38,862 bases of DNA, taken from assembly GCA_022823145.1 (NCBI GenBank), contig JAJDXS010000052.1:1-38862 (forward strand), read 5' to 3'. Shown in pieces: positions 12,563 to 20,015 of this stretch. Source of the stretch: Gemmatimonadota bacterium (GTDB lineage: Bacteria; Gemmatimonadota; Gemmatimonadetes; Longimicrobiales; Gaopeijiaceae). Made by a program: the position numbers and the translations under genes. Position 1 is the stretch's first letter; each line of letters starts with the position of its first letter. Below the pieces are notes generated by a model. That model saw only the letters and a program-made list of their open reading frames with translations. It ran no database searches and was not told the DNA's origin.

Positions 12563-12819
12563 AGCCGTCCGGCCACTCTCCACGCCCTCATGTCGCCGTT
12601 CTTACGCAACGTCTCGGCGACCCACTCGACATCGCCGGGGCCGATCACGAGATCCTTGCGGCAGTACCAGAAACAGTCGGCATGGAACTCGCGAAACGCC
12701 CGCCGGGCCTCGCGTACGCGCACCATGGCCCTTGCGGTCTCGGGGTCCAGGGTACGACGGCTCTTCCTGCCCCCTCGCCGGCCGATCTCTGCCAGGTATT
12801 CGTGAATCGTGCTGTCCAT
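12553..12819 (-). CDS. Small partner (antitoxin-like) of the AbiEii-type nucleotidyltransferase
   Basis: 88 residues from the ATG at 12817-12819. It has a basic N-terminus (EIGRRGGRKSRRTLDPE), then VREARRAFREF and an aromatic HADCFWYCRKD stretch, ending DVEWVAETLRKNGDMRAW. I recognise this as the small protein that regularly precedes AbiEii-type genes in many phyla. It is not the winged-helix AbiEi antitoxin, so calling it an antitoxin is inference from operon position and overlap. The RRGG/RKSRR region could bind DNA and could be what recognises the palindrome lying immediately upstream. Confidence 0.75.
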   Translation of the reverse strand: MDSTIHEYLAEIGRRGGRKSRRTLDPETARAMVRVREARRAFREFHADCFWYCRKDLVIGPGDVEWVAETLRKNGDMRAWRVAGRLCR

Positions 12820-12824
12820 GATCT

Positions 12825-12843
12825 ATCATAAGCCGCTTATGAT
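12825..12843 (-). promoter_or_regulatory. Perfect palindromic operator/promoter of the toxin-antitoxin-like pair
   Basis: ATCATAAG-CCG-CTTATGAT is a perfect 8-bp inverted repeat with a 3-bp centre, beginning 5 nt upstream of the ATG at 12819. On the minus strand its distal arm contains TATGAT, a good -10 box. This would start transcription at or next to the ATG, giving a leaderless or nearly leaderless message. The arrangement suits autorepression, but no binding evidence is available. Confidence 0.6.
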
Positions 12844-12858
12844 CATTCGTCCATTCCG

Positions 12859-14823
12859 CTACAGCCCGTACCGCTCCTGCAGCACCGCCACGGACGCCAG
12901 CATCAGGAGCAGTGAGTCGAGCGACGGGCGGTCTTCTTCGGGCAGGGTGGGGAGGCGGTCGAGCAGGCCGACCACTGCCTCGTGGTCCAGGAAGGGCACC
13001 GAGCGGCAGGCGTCGCCGCGCAGGGTGTCCTGCAGGAAGTCGTGCAGCGGACCGCCCTTGGCGCGCACCGCGGTGGGGCCCCAGAAGGGGCGCTTGACGC
13101 GGTCGTAGACCGGGTCGGGGATGTAGGACCGCATCGCTTCGCGCAGCAGGTGCTTTTCGCGCGGATGGTGGGCGAGGAGGGAGACGGGGAGGCTGTTCGT
13201 GTATTCGAAGAGGTGGTGGTCGAGGAAGGGGAGGCGGACCTCGACGCCGTGCGCCATGTCGAGCCGGTCGGCGGCGAGGTGGTAGTTGACGAAGAGCGAG
13301 TGCAGCCAGAGGTAGAGCAGTCGCCGCGACGGTTCGCGCCGTGACAGATCGGCGGTCCGCCGGCAGCGGCGGTGGTAGGCGCGGTATAGGTCGTATCCGG
13401 CGAAGTCGTCCAGGAAGTCGCGGCAACACACCGCGTGGATGTGGCCGAGTCCTCGCGCGAGGCGCGTGAAGAGCGAGGGCGCGGCGGGTAGGAGGAGGGC
13501 GAGGCGCGCGAGCCAGGGCGAAGCGGTGGCCAGGCCGGGGTAATGGCGCGAAGGCGAGCGCAGCAGGGCCGCCGCGATGCGGGGAAGTCGCGCGAGGGGG
13601 CGTGGGAGGGTGCCTGCGCGGGAATCACGGGCGCCCCCCACCGTCGCGCGGAGGAACTCGTAGCCGAAGAACGCCTCGTCGGCGCCCTCGCCGGCGAGCA
13701 TCGACTTGTAGCCGGCATCGCGCACGCCGCGGCTGAGCAGGTAGCGTGCGGCCCCGTGCGTGTTGTACTGGATCGTCTCGGCGTGCCATACCGCGTCGGC
13801 GAAGTGGTCGGCCAGGTCGGCATCGCTCAGCGTGACCACATGGTGCTCGGCGCCCGCCGCGGCCGCGGCCTCGCCGGCGCCCGCGCTCTCGTCGAAGTCG
13901 CGGCGCTCGAAGCCGACCGTGAACGCGGCGACAGGGTCGTCCGTGCACATGGCGGCCACGCCCAGGACCGCCGACGAGTCCAGGCCGCCGCTCAGCAGGC
14001 ACCCCACGGGGACGGCCGCGACCATGCGCAGCCGGATCGATTCCTCGGTGAGGTCGCGGACGCGCGCGATGGAGTCTTCGAGCGTGGGGGCGGGGACGCG
14101 CGGGGCGGACGTGCGGACGCGCGGAGCGGGCATGCGGAGGCGGCGCCGCCGGGGCACCGCCGGCAGGTCCCAGTAGCGCTCGATCCGCACGCCGGACGCG
14201 CTCGCGCGGAGGAAATGTCCGGGCGGCAGCTGCGAGATGCCCGCGAAGAGCGAGATCCTCTCGTCGGGGCAGGCGTGGAGGGCGTGGTATACGCCCCGCG
14301 CATCCCATCCCGGCGCGACGCCGGCAGCCAAAAGGGCCTTGGCCTCCGACGCGAGGTAGAGGCGGCCTTCGCTCTCGGCGTAGTGGAGCGGCTTCAATCC
14401 GAACCGGTCGCGCGCCGCGAAGAGGACGCCGCTCTCTTCATCCCAAAGAACAAACGCGAACTGGCCGCGAAGGTGCCTCAGGCACGCGGGTCCCAGCTCC
14501 TCGTAGAGGTGCAGCGCGATCTCGCTGTCGGAGCGCGTGCGGAAGCGGTGCCCCCTGTCGACGAGCGACGCGCGGATGCGCTTGTAGTCGTAGAACTGGC
14601 CGTTGTGGATGATGTGCAGGCGTCCGTCCTCGCTGGCGATCGGCTGATGCCCGTCGGGGTCGGTGATCGCGAGCAGGGTGTGGCCCAGGCCGGCGCGGCC
14701 GGAGGGGGCGATCCAGGTGCCCTCGCCGTCGGGGCCGCGGTGGCGCATGGCGAAGGTCGCGCGCTCAAGGGCGTCGGCGGGGACGGGTCCGTCGCGGGAC
14801 AGGATTGCGGCGATTCCGCACAT
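12859..14823 (-). CDS. asnB: Asparagine synthetase B-like glutamine amidotransferase with altered glutaminase site
   Basis: 654 residues, N-terminal class II glutaminase then synthetase domain. The nucleophile C2 (MCGIAAIL), RHRGPDGEG, SDSE and the ATP pyrophosphatase loop SGGLDSS with GEGADE are present. Two glutamine-binding positions differ from the usual pattern: the RL of the RLSI-type motif is LL (GHTLLAITD), and NGE is NGQ (N74-Q76). AsnB normally makes asparagine from aspartate, ATP and glutamine. Relatives in biosynthetic clusters amidate or cyclise other carboxylates. It starts 9 nt after the HTTM gene and is probably co-transcribed with it. Aspartate as substrate is therefore only the default guess. 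Confidence 0.9.
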   Translation of the reverse strand: MCGIAAILSRDGPVPADALERATFAMRHRGPDGEGTWIAPSGRAGLGHTLLAITDPDGHQPIASEDGRLHIIHNGQFYDYKRIRASLVDRGHRFRTRSDSEIALHLYEELGPACLRHLRGQFAFVLWDEESGVLFAARDRFGLKPLHYAESEGRLYLASEAKALLAAGVAPGWDARGVYHALHACPDERISLFAGISQLPPGHFLRASASGVRIERYWDLPAVPRRRRLRMPAPRVRTSAPRVPAPTLEDSIARVRDLTEESIRLRMVAAVPVGCLLSGGLDSSAVLGVAAMCTDDPVAAFTVGFERRDFDESAGAGEAAAAAGAEHHVVTLSDADLADHFADAVWHAETIQYNTHGAARYLLSRGVRDAGYKSMLAGEGADEAFFGYEFLRATVGGARDSRAGTLPRPLARLPRIAAALLRSPSRHYPGLATASPWLARLALLLPAAPSLFTRLARGLGHIHAVCCRDFLDDFAGYDLYRAYHRRCRRTADLSRREPSRRLLYLWLHSLFVNYHLAADRLDMAHGVEVRLPFLDHHLFEYTNSLPVSLLAHHPREKHLLREAMRSYIPDPVYDRVKRPFWGPTAVRAKGGPLHDFLQDTLRGDACRSVPFLDHEAVVGLLDRLPTLPEEDRPSLDSLLLMLASVAVLQERYGL

Positions 14824-14832
14824 GACCGCGTC

Positions 14833-16338
14833 TCAGACCGCCCGGCGTGTGATGCGCTGATGCGGGTGCATCACGACATCGCCGCCGGTGCAGGTGAAGC
14901 GCATGAGAGGGCGTTCCTCGCCACGGGTCAGGTCGAGGTTGTCCGGGGTGATGCGCTGGACGATGGCGACGGCTTCGATTTCGCCCGCGTCGGGGTGGGC
15001 GCGCGCGAATCTGCGGGCGTGTCGGGCGAGCAGCGACTGCCGGATCGCGTCGAGCTTGGCCGGCTCCATCTGCAGCCAGACGTTGCCGACGAGGTAGGAC
15101 TGGAGGAGGAGGTGTCGCATGCTGTCGGGGAAGAGTTCGCGCGGATCGACCGGAACGCTGCGGCCCTGGTGGAGGCTCCGCACCTCGTAGCGGACATGGT
15201 AGTTGCGCGCGTCGACCCAGTCGAAGAGGCGATAGCTCTGGAAGAGGCCGAACAGCCAGAGGAGCGCGCGGACCGGGTTGGCCCAGCCGCTGGCGGAGTA
15301 CGGCTGACCCGGTCTGGGGAGTCGGAGCCATGACCTTGCGGCCTGCCAGATGCTCATGACGGCCAGGAGGCTGACCAGGGCGATGGCGGCGGCGTCTGCC
15401 GGGGCGTTGCCGGTCAGCGGTGCGGCGGCCAGGGCGGTGGCGCCGGATGCAGTGGACGCTGCGGTCACGCCGGATGCGCCTGCCACACCGGCCACGCCGG
15501 ACACGATCTCGGGCGCCAGGGGGAGCGCCAGCGCGGCCAGCATGAGCGCATTGGAGTACGGGATCTTGAGCGTGGCGACGATGCCCAGGTGGAAGACGGC
15601 CGCGGCGGCCACGAGCACCCATTTCGCGGCCGAGCCGGCCGGGAGCACGAAGATCAGGACGAACAGCGGTTCCAGGATCAGCGCGGCCCAGGTCACGACG
15701 CGGAGAGGGACGCGGTGGCGGAGGGTCCAGAAGTGCGGCGTGCGCGCGATCGGCATCCTGAGCGCGGCGTGCATCGCGGAGCCGCCCCGCCACATGGGGC
15801 TGGAGAACTTGTACAGGCCGGCCACCAGGTAGATGAGCGCCATGTTGGCCATGAAGGCGCGCGGCGCGGCGCCGGGGACGGTTGCGATGGGCCAGTCGGT
15901 CGCGCCGGCTGCCAGCAGGTCCGGCAGGCTCAGCGTGGTGCCGACCGGAAGCAGGACCAGCCACAGGCACAGCAGGTGCACAATGCAGTCGTCCAGGTAC
16001 GCTGCGAGCACGTTCCAGCGGTAGGTCGACACGGCGGCTGCGAAGAGGAAGGCGGCGGCGGGGCGGGGGTGCCAGCCGACGACGACAAGGACCGCGGCGA
16101 TGCAAGCGCCCAGATAGGTGGCGCGGAAGAGCCACCCCGGCATCCCCGGCTGGAACAGGCTGATGCGAAGCGGAGGGAACAGCCGCGCACACAACCTGTG
16201 GTCGATCAGGCCGTCGGGGTCGCTGAAGTCGCTGGCCTGGCGCCAGGCGTTCAGGAAGTAGAAGAAGAGGACGCCGCCCGCCAGGACGCGGAAGATGTCG
16301 AGTGGAAGGGCGGGGACGGGGGCGGCGAGCGCGGGCAT
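14833..16338 (-). CDS. HTTM-domain integral membrane protein (vitamin K-dependent gamma-carboxylase-like)
   Basis: 501 residues from the ATG at 16336-16338. Hydrophobic helices fill residues 12-175: LDIFRVLAGGVLFFYFLNAW, ATYLGACIAAVLVVVGW, AAAFLFAAAVSTYRWN, DDCIVHLLCLWLVLLPVG and MANMALIYLVAGLYKFSS. The last is followed by PMWRGGSAMHAAL, matching the HTTM pattern of a helix ending in K then W-x-x-G-x-A. K177 is the lysine corresponding to the conserved one in the gamma-carboxylase fold. After more helices the soluble tail has WVDARNYHVRYEVRS. Bacterial HTTM proteins are mostly uncharacterised. The gene is 9 nt upstream of the asnB-like gene, suggesting a shared pathway. No ribosome site precedes the ATG; a TAGATT box 7 nt upstream would allow a leaderless message. 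Confidence 0.78.
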   Translation of the reverse strand: MPALAAPVPALPLDIFRVLAGGVLFFYFLNAWRQASDFSDPDGLIDHRLCARLFPPLRISLFQPGMPGWLFRATYLGACIAAVLVVVGWHPRPAAAFLFAAAVSTYRWNVLAAYLDDCIVHLLCLWLVLLPVGTTLSLPDLLAAGATDWPIATVPGAAPRAFMANMALIYLVAGLYKFSSPMWRGGSAMHAALRMPIARTPHFWTLRHRVPLRVVTWAALILEPLFVLIFVLPAGSAAKWVLVAAAAVFHLGIVATLKIPYSNALMLAALALPLAPEIVSGVAGVAGASGVTAASTASGATALAAAPLTGNAPADAAAIALVSLLAVMSIWQAARSWLRLPRPGQPYSASGWANPVRALLWLFGLFQSYRLFDWVDARNYHVRYEVRSLHQGRSVPVDPRELFPDSMRHLLLQSYLVGNVWLQMEPAKLDAIRQSLLARHARRFARAHPDAGEIEAVAIVQRITPDNLDLTRGEERPLMRFTCTGGDVVMHPHQRITRRAV

Positions 16339-16435
16339 GGCGACGAATCTAGCGGGCGCCTGCGGGCATTGCCCGATGCCCCGTGCGCCCCGACCTTGCG
16401 CGCAGACTCCGATTGTCCGCTTCCTGGAGGTTTCG

Positions 16436-18262
16436 ATGTCGTCCAAACGGCTCAGCATGGGTGTCCCGGCGGGGTTGCTGGCCACAGCGCTGCTCGCCGC
16501 CGCGCTGCTCGCTCCGTTCCCTGCCGCCGCCCAGCTCTCCGATGTCCAGATGGAGTGGGGCGTCACAATACCCGTGCGGGACGGCACCAACCTCCATGGC
16601 ACGGTCTACCGCCCGGCCGACCAGACGGAGCCGCTCCCGGTCATCCTGGGCTTCACCCCGTATATCAGCGACGTCTACCACGGGAAGGCCCGCTACTACG
16701 CGAAGCGGGGATACGTGTTCGCCGCAGTGGACGTGCGCGGGCGCGGCAACTCCGAGGGTGAATTCGAGCCCTTCCACGATGCCGACAAGGACGGCCACGA
16801 TGTCGTCGAGTGGCTCGCGGCGCAGCCGTGGTCGAACGGCAAGGTGGCCATGTACGGGGCGTCCTACGGCGGGTGGGACCAGTGGACCACCGCCAAGGAA
16901 CTGCCGCCCAGCCTCGAGTCGATCGTGCCCGCCGCGGCCGCCTACCTGGGCACGGATTTCCCCTTCGTCCACAACGTCTTCGTCCCCTACAACATGACCT
17001 GGCTGACGTTCACCAGCGGGAACGCGGCGCAAAGCACGATCTTCGCCGACGCGGAACTGTGGTCGGACGCGTTCAGCGAGCGCTACTTCAACCACCGGCC
17101 CTTCGCCGACCTCGACCGGATCGTCGGCAACCTGACCACGCGCTTCCAGACCTGGATGGAGCACCCCACGCCCGACGAGTACTGGCTGGCGTCGGCCCCG
17201 TCTCCCGAGCAGCTCGCGGCCATGGACATCCCGATCCTGACCATCACCGGCCACTACGACGGCGACCAGCGCGGCGCGCTTCAGCACTACCGCATGCACA
17301 TGCGCCACGGCAACGAGGCGGCGAAGGCGCGGCACTACCTGGTGATCGGTCCCTGGAACCACGGCGGCGTCGGCACGTCGGTGGACCAGGTGGGCGGCCT
17401 CGAGTTCGGCCCGGGCGCCCTCGTCCCCCAGGACTCGCTACGCAAGGCGTGGTACGACTGGACGCTGAAGGACGGCCCGCGCCCGTGGTTCCTGGAAAAG
17501 CGCGTGGCCGTCTACATCGCCGGCCGCGACGCGTGGGAGTACGCGGACGCGCTGGAGGAAGTCGCGAACGACGAGCTTACCTACCATTTCGACTCCGCCG
17601 ACGGTCGCCCCAACGACGTCTTCCACTCCGGGACACTGTCACCGGAGCCCACCGGCAACACCCCATCGGACTCCTACGTCTACGACCCGCTGGACACCCG
17701 GCCCGGCGAGCTGGAGGACCATGAGTCCGGCAACAACCTGTCGCACTTCTTCTGGGGCGAGTATCCGCTCAGCGAGCACTTCGCGCTGAACCTGTTCGGC
17801 AACGGTCTGGTCTACCACACCGAGCCCTTCGAGGCCGAGACCGACCTGGCGGGATTCATGGAGTTCGACGCCTGGATGACCCTCGACGTCCCCGACACCG
17901 ACTTCATGGTGACCGTCTACGAGATCCGCCCGGACGGCTCGAGCGTCTTTCTGACCGGCGACATCATGCGGGCGCGCTACCGCAACTCGCGCACGGTCGA
18001 GGAGCTGGTGACTCCGGGCGAGGCCAACCTCTACCGCTTCAACGGCTTCCAGTTCTTCGCGCGCCAAATCGCCAGGGGCAGCCGCCTGCGCCTGATCCTG
18101 AATTCACCGAACTCGGTGTGGCTGCAGAAGAACTACAACAGCGGCGGACGGGTGACGCACGAGTCGGGCGCCGACGCGCGGACGGCGACGGTCACGTTCC
18201 ACCACGGGGGCGAGTATCAGAGCCGGCTGACGGTGCCGGTGAGGCGGCGGCCGGTGTCGTAG
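16436..18262 (+). CDS. Secreted CocE/NonD-family hydrolase (X-Pro dipeptidyl peptidase S15 type)
   Basis: 608 residues from the ATG at 16436, with a GGAGG ribosome site at 16426-16430. Residues 1-33 form a signal peptide ending PAAAQ. The alpha/beta hydrolase triad is visible: nucleophile GASYGGW (S143), acid in GHYDGDQ (D275) and base in GPWNHGG (H309). A C-terminal jelly-roll like the X-Pro DAP C-terminal domain follows from about residue 370. The family hydrolyses esters or amides, including cocaine-type esters, beta-lactam precursors and X-Pro peptides; the exact substrate cannot be read from sequence. It is divergent from the HTTM gene with a 97-nt intergenic region and is probably a single-gene unit. 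Confidence 0.88.
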   Translation: MSSKRLSMGVPAGLLATALLAAALLAPFPAAAQLSDVQMEWGVTIPVRDGTNLHGTVYRPADQTEPLPVILGFTPYISDVYHGKARYYAKRGYVFAAVDVRGRGNSEGEFEPFHDADKDGHDVVEWLAAQPWSNGKVAMYGASYGGWDQWTTAKELPPSLESIVPAAAAYLGTDFPFVHNVFVPYNMTWLTFTSGNAAQSTIFADAELWSDAFSERYFNHRPFADLDRIVGNLTTRFQTWMEHPTPDEYWLASAPSPEQLAAMDIPILTITGHYDGDQRGALQHYRMHMRHGNEAAKARHYLVIGPWNHGGVGTSVDQVGGLEFGPGALVPQDSLRKAWYDWTLKDGPRPWFLEKRVAVYIAGRDAWEYADALEEVANDELTYHFDSADGRPNDVFHSGTLSPEPTGNTPSDSYVYDPLDTRPGELEDHESGNNLSHFFWGEYPLSEHFALNLFGNGLVYHTEPFEAETDLAGFMEFDAWMTLDVPDTDFMVTVYEIRPDGSSVFLTGDIMRARYRNSRTVEELVTPGEANLYRFNGFQFFARQIARGSRLRLILNSPNSVWLQKNYNSGGRVTHESGADARTATVTFHHGGEYQSRLTVPVRRRPVS

Positions 18263-18334
18263 GGGGGCGGTGCCCGGCCCGCAGCAACGGGACGTGAAGC
18301 ACAGACATGCTGGGCGTCATTTGCCAGCCACGCT

Positions 18335-18521
18335 CTATGTCCTCTGGCCCTTCCGGCGGTAGTCCCGCGGGTCGAGGCATTGGTCGTAGAGTGCTCGGTC
18401 GATCCTAATCCAGTCGGTCGTAGTTCGGGTACGTGTAGCCGAACGCCTTGCGGGCGGCATGGAACAGGTTTTGGCCGTCCACGAAGGCGATTGCACGCTT
18501 GACAGGAGGCTCGCTGCTCAT
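18335..18521 (-). pseudogene. NYN-domain (LabA/DUF88-like) nuclease gene with large internal deletion
   Basis: The ATG at 18519-18521 starts MSSEPPVKRAIAFVDGQNLF, the typical NYN start in which VDGQN contributes an active-site aspartate. The frame stops at 18405 after YPNYDRLD. In the next frame, starting at the same place, DWIRIDRALYDQCLDPRDYR is the sort of C-terminal end that these proteins have, ending at the TAG at 18335. The middle, probably well over 100 codons, is missing. The junction near 18413-18420 reads GACCGAC, a short repeat that could have driven the deletion. NYN proteins are PIN-like RNases; this copy cannot be active. The C-terminal match is from memory of the family. Confidence 0.55.
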
Positions 18522-18533
18522 TGACCGATCCAG

Positions 18534-18576
18534 AAAAAATAACCCCGCCCGAGGCCTCTCGGCGTGTCGGGCGGGG
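18534..18576 (-). terminator. Rho-independent terminator-like hairpin in the leader of the NYN gene
   Basis: CCCCGCCCGA at 18543-18552 pairs with TCGGGCGGGG at 18567-18576, a perfect 10-bp GC stem. On the minus strand it is followed directly by TTATTTTTT. It lies 13 nt upstream of the NYN start, so it may be an attenuator rather than the end of another gene. On the plus strand no T-tract follows. Confidence 0.65.
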
Positions 18577-18578
18577 AG

Positions 18579-18610
18579 TAAGTATACCAAACGATACTAC
18601 ACCGTACTTA
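18579..18610 (-). promoter_or_regulatory. Nested inverted repeats with -10-like TATACT ahead of the hairpin
   Basis: AGTAT at 18581-18585 and ATACT at 18594-18598 form one inverted repeat; TAAGTA at 18579-18584 and TACTTA at 18605-18610 form another around it. On the minus strand TATACT (18581-18586) is a good -10 box, which would start a transcript at the edge of the terminator-like stem. The -35 is weak. It looks like a repressor-controlled promoter. Confidence 0.4.
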
Positions 18611-18831
18611 GCAGGCGTCAACCCCGCTGGCCGGGTGGTAGGCTGGGGAGTCGGGTTTGCGGTGGAGCGGAGGACGTCTCGCCAACCACTTCGGGCGGTG
18701 CTCGGCGAAGCGTCTTATGCGATTTGTCATTCGGATTGACAATCTGCAAGGTTTCTGGCACTCTCATGTAGATCAGCCGAGGTCCAACCGCCGCCGATTC
18801 GCCACTCGCTTGCTTACCGCAGGGAGAACAA
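18611..18831. promoter_or_regulatory. Upstream region of the AAA/DUF4143 ATPase with TTGTCA/TGACAA inverted repeat
   Basis: I see no gene here. TTGTCA at 18724-18729 and TGACAA at 18737-18742 form a perfect 6-bp inverted repeat, with TTGACA (18736-18741) embedded as an ideal -35 box. The -10 at 17-bp spacing is poor (CACTCT), so the promoter call is tentative. An AGGGAG ribosome site lies just before the GTG at 18832. Confidence 0.35.
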
Positions 18832-20004
18832 GTGCCCGTCATCGACCGCAACCTGGCCGGGCCGCTCCTGAATCGCACGCGCCAATACCCGGTCGTCACC
18901 GTCACCGGTCCCCGACAGTCGGGCAAGACCACGCTGTGCCGCACCGTGTTCCCCGATCGACCCTACGTCTCGCTGGAGGGAATGGACGTGCGTGCGTACG
19001 CCCGGGAAGATCCCCGCGGCTTCCTGCAAGAGTACCGCGACGGCGCCGTCATCGACGAGGTGCAGCGCGCGCCGGACCTCACGTCGTACCTCCAGGAGGA
19101 GGTGGACGACGATCCGACTCCGGGCCGTTTTGTCCTTGCCGGTTCACAGCACTTCGGGCTTACCGAGGCGGTCAGTCAGTCGCTCGCCGGTCGCGTGGGC
19201 ATGCTCCAGCTGCTGCCTCCGGGGCTGGGCGAACTGGCCCGATTCGGCGAGCCGGCGCAGAGCCTGCTGGAAGTGCTGTGGACCGGGGCCTACCCGCGGA
19301 TCCACGACCGCCGCATTCCCCCCGACGTGTGGCTGCGGGACTACTTCGCCACGTATGTGGAGCGTGATGTCCGGTCGCTCCGCAATGTCACCGATCTGGA
19401 GGCGTTTTCGTCCTTTGTGCGCATGGCTGCCGGGCGTACCGCCAGCGAGGTCAACCTTTCGGGACTGGCGAGCGATGTCGGTGTCCGTCACAACACGATT
19501 CGGGCCTGGCTGTCGGTTCTGGAAGCCAGCTTTCTGGTCTTTCGGCTGCCCGCCTTTCGCAGAAACATCCGCAAACGCCAGATCAAGGCGCCGAAGCTGC
19601 ACTTTCTGGACTCCGGCCTCGTGTGCCACCTGCTACGCATCCGCTCGGCGGAAGAGCTGCGTCACCACCCGCTGCGCGGGGCGATCTTCGAGAGCTGGGT
19701 GGCTTCGGAGATCTTCAAGGCTGCGACGCACCGCGGCGTGCAGCCCTGGATGCAGCACTACAGATCGGCCGGCACCGAAGTCGATCTGATCGTCGACACG
19801 GGCTCCGCGTTGATTCTCGCGGAAGCCAAGTCGGGAAGCACCGTCACACCGCGCTTTCTCGCGGGCACTCGGAGGCTCGGAAGCCAACTCGCAGACGCCG
19901 GGTACGCGGTTGAGCGGCGCGTGGTCTACGGTGGCGATCTCCGTCAGTCACGCGGGGACGCGGAAGTCGTCCCCTGGAACCGTCTGCTTGACCTGGGCTG
20001 GTGA
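18832..20004 (+). CDS. AAA_14/DUF4143-family ATPase
   Basis: 390 residues from a GTG at 18832 with an AGGGAG ribosome site upstream. Walker A is GPRQSGKT (26-33) and Walker B/DEVQ is AVIDEVQRAP (72-81). The DUF4143 C-terminal half contains a winged-helix-like LSGLASDVGVRHNTIRAWLS and a PD-(D/E)xK-like end (AGTEVDLIVDTGSALILAEAK). These STAND-like ATPases are abundant in bacteria and archaea, and their role is largely unknown; DNA binding and defence or toxin-related roles have been suggested for some. It is flanked by a broken NYN gene and a convergent sialidase-like gene, so it is probably a single-gene unit. The frame is intact and of normal family length. Confidence 0.88.
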   Translation: MPVIDRNLAGPLLNRTRQYPVVTVTGPRQSGKTTLCRTVFPDRPYVSLEGMDVRAYAREDPRGFLQEYRDGAVIDEVQRAPDLTSYLQEEVDDDPTPGRFVLAGSQHFGLTEAVSQSLAGRVGMLQLLPPGLGELARFGEPAQSLLEVLWTGAYPRIHDRRIPPDVWLRDYFATYVERDVRSLRNVTDLEAFSSFVRMAAGRTASEVNLSGLASDVGVRHNTIRAWLSVLEASFLVFRLPAFRRNIRKRQIKAPKLHFLDSGLVCHLLRIRSAEELRHHPLRGAIFESWVASEIFKAATHRGVQPWMQHYRSAGTEVDLIVDTGSALILAEAKSGSTVTPRFLAGTRRLGSQLADAGYAVERRVVYGGDLRQSRGDAEVVPWNRLLDLGW

Positions 20005-20015
20005 GCCGCAGCCTT

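Noticed and set aside
12859..16338. Lasso peptide or other RiPP cluster
   Set aside because: Although an AsnB-like enzyme is present, there is no transglutaminase-like protease, no PqqD-like protein and no visible precursor peptide nearby.
16349..17362. 337-residue minus-strand open frame opposite the CocE hydrolase
   Set aside because: Shadow frame; the plus-strand gene has a ribosome site, signal peptide and complete catalytic triad.
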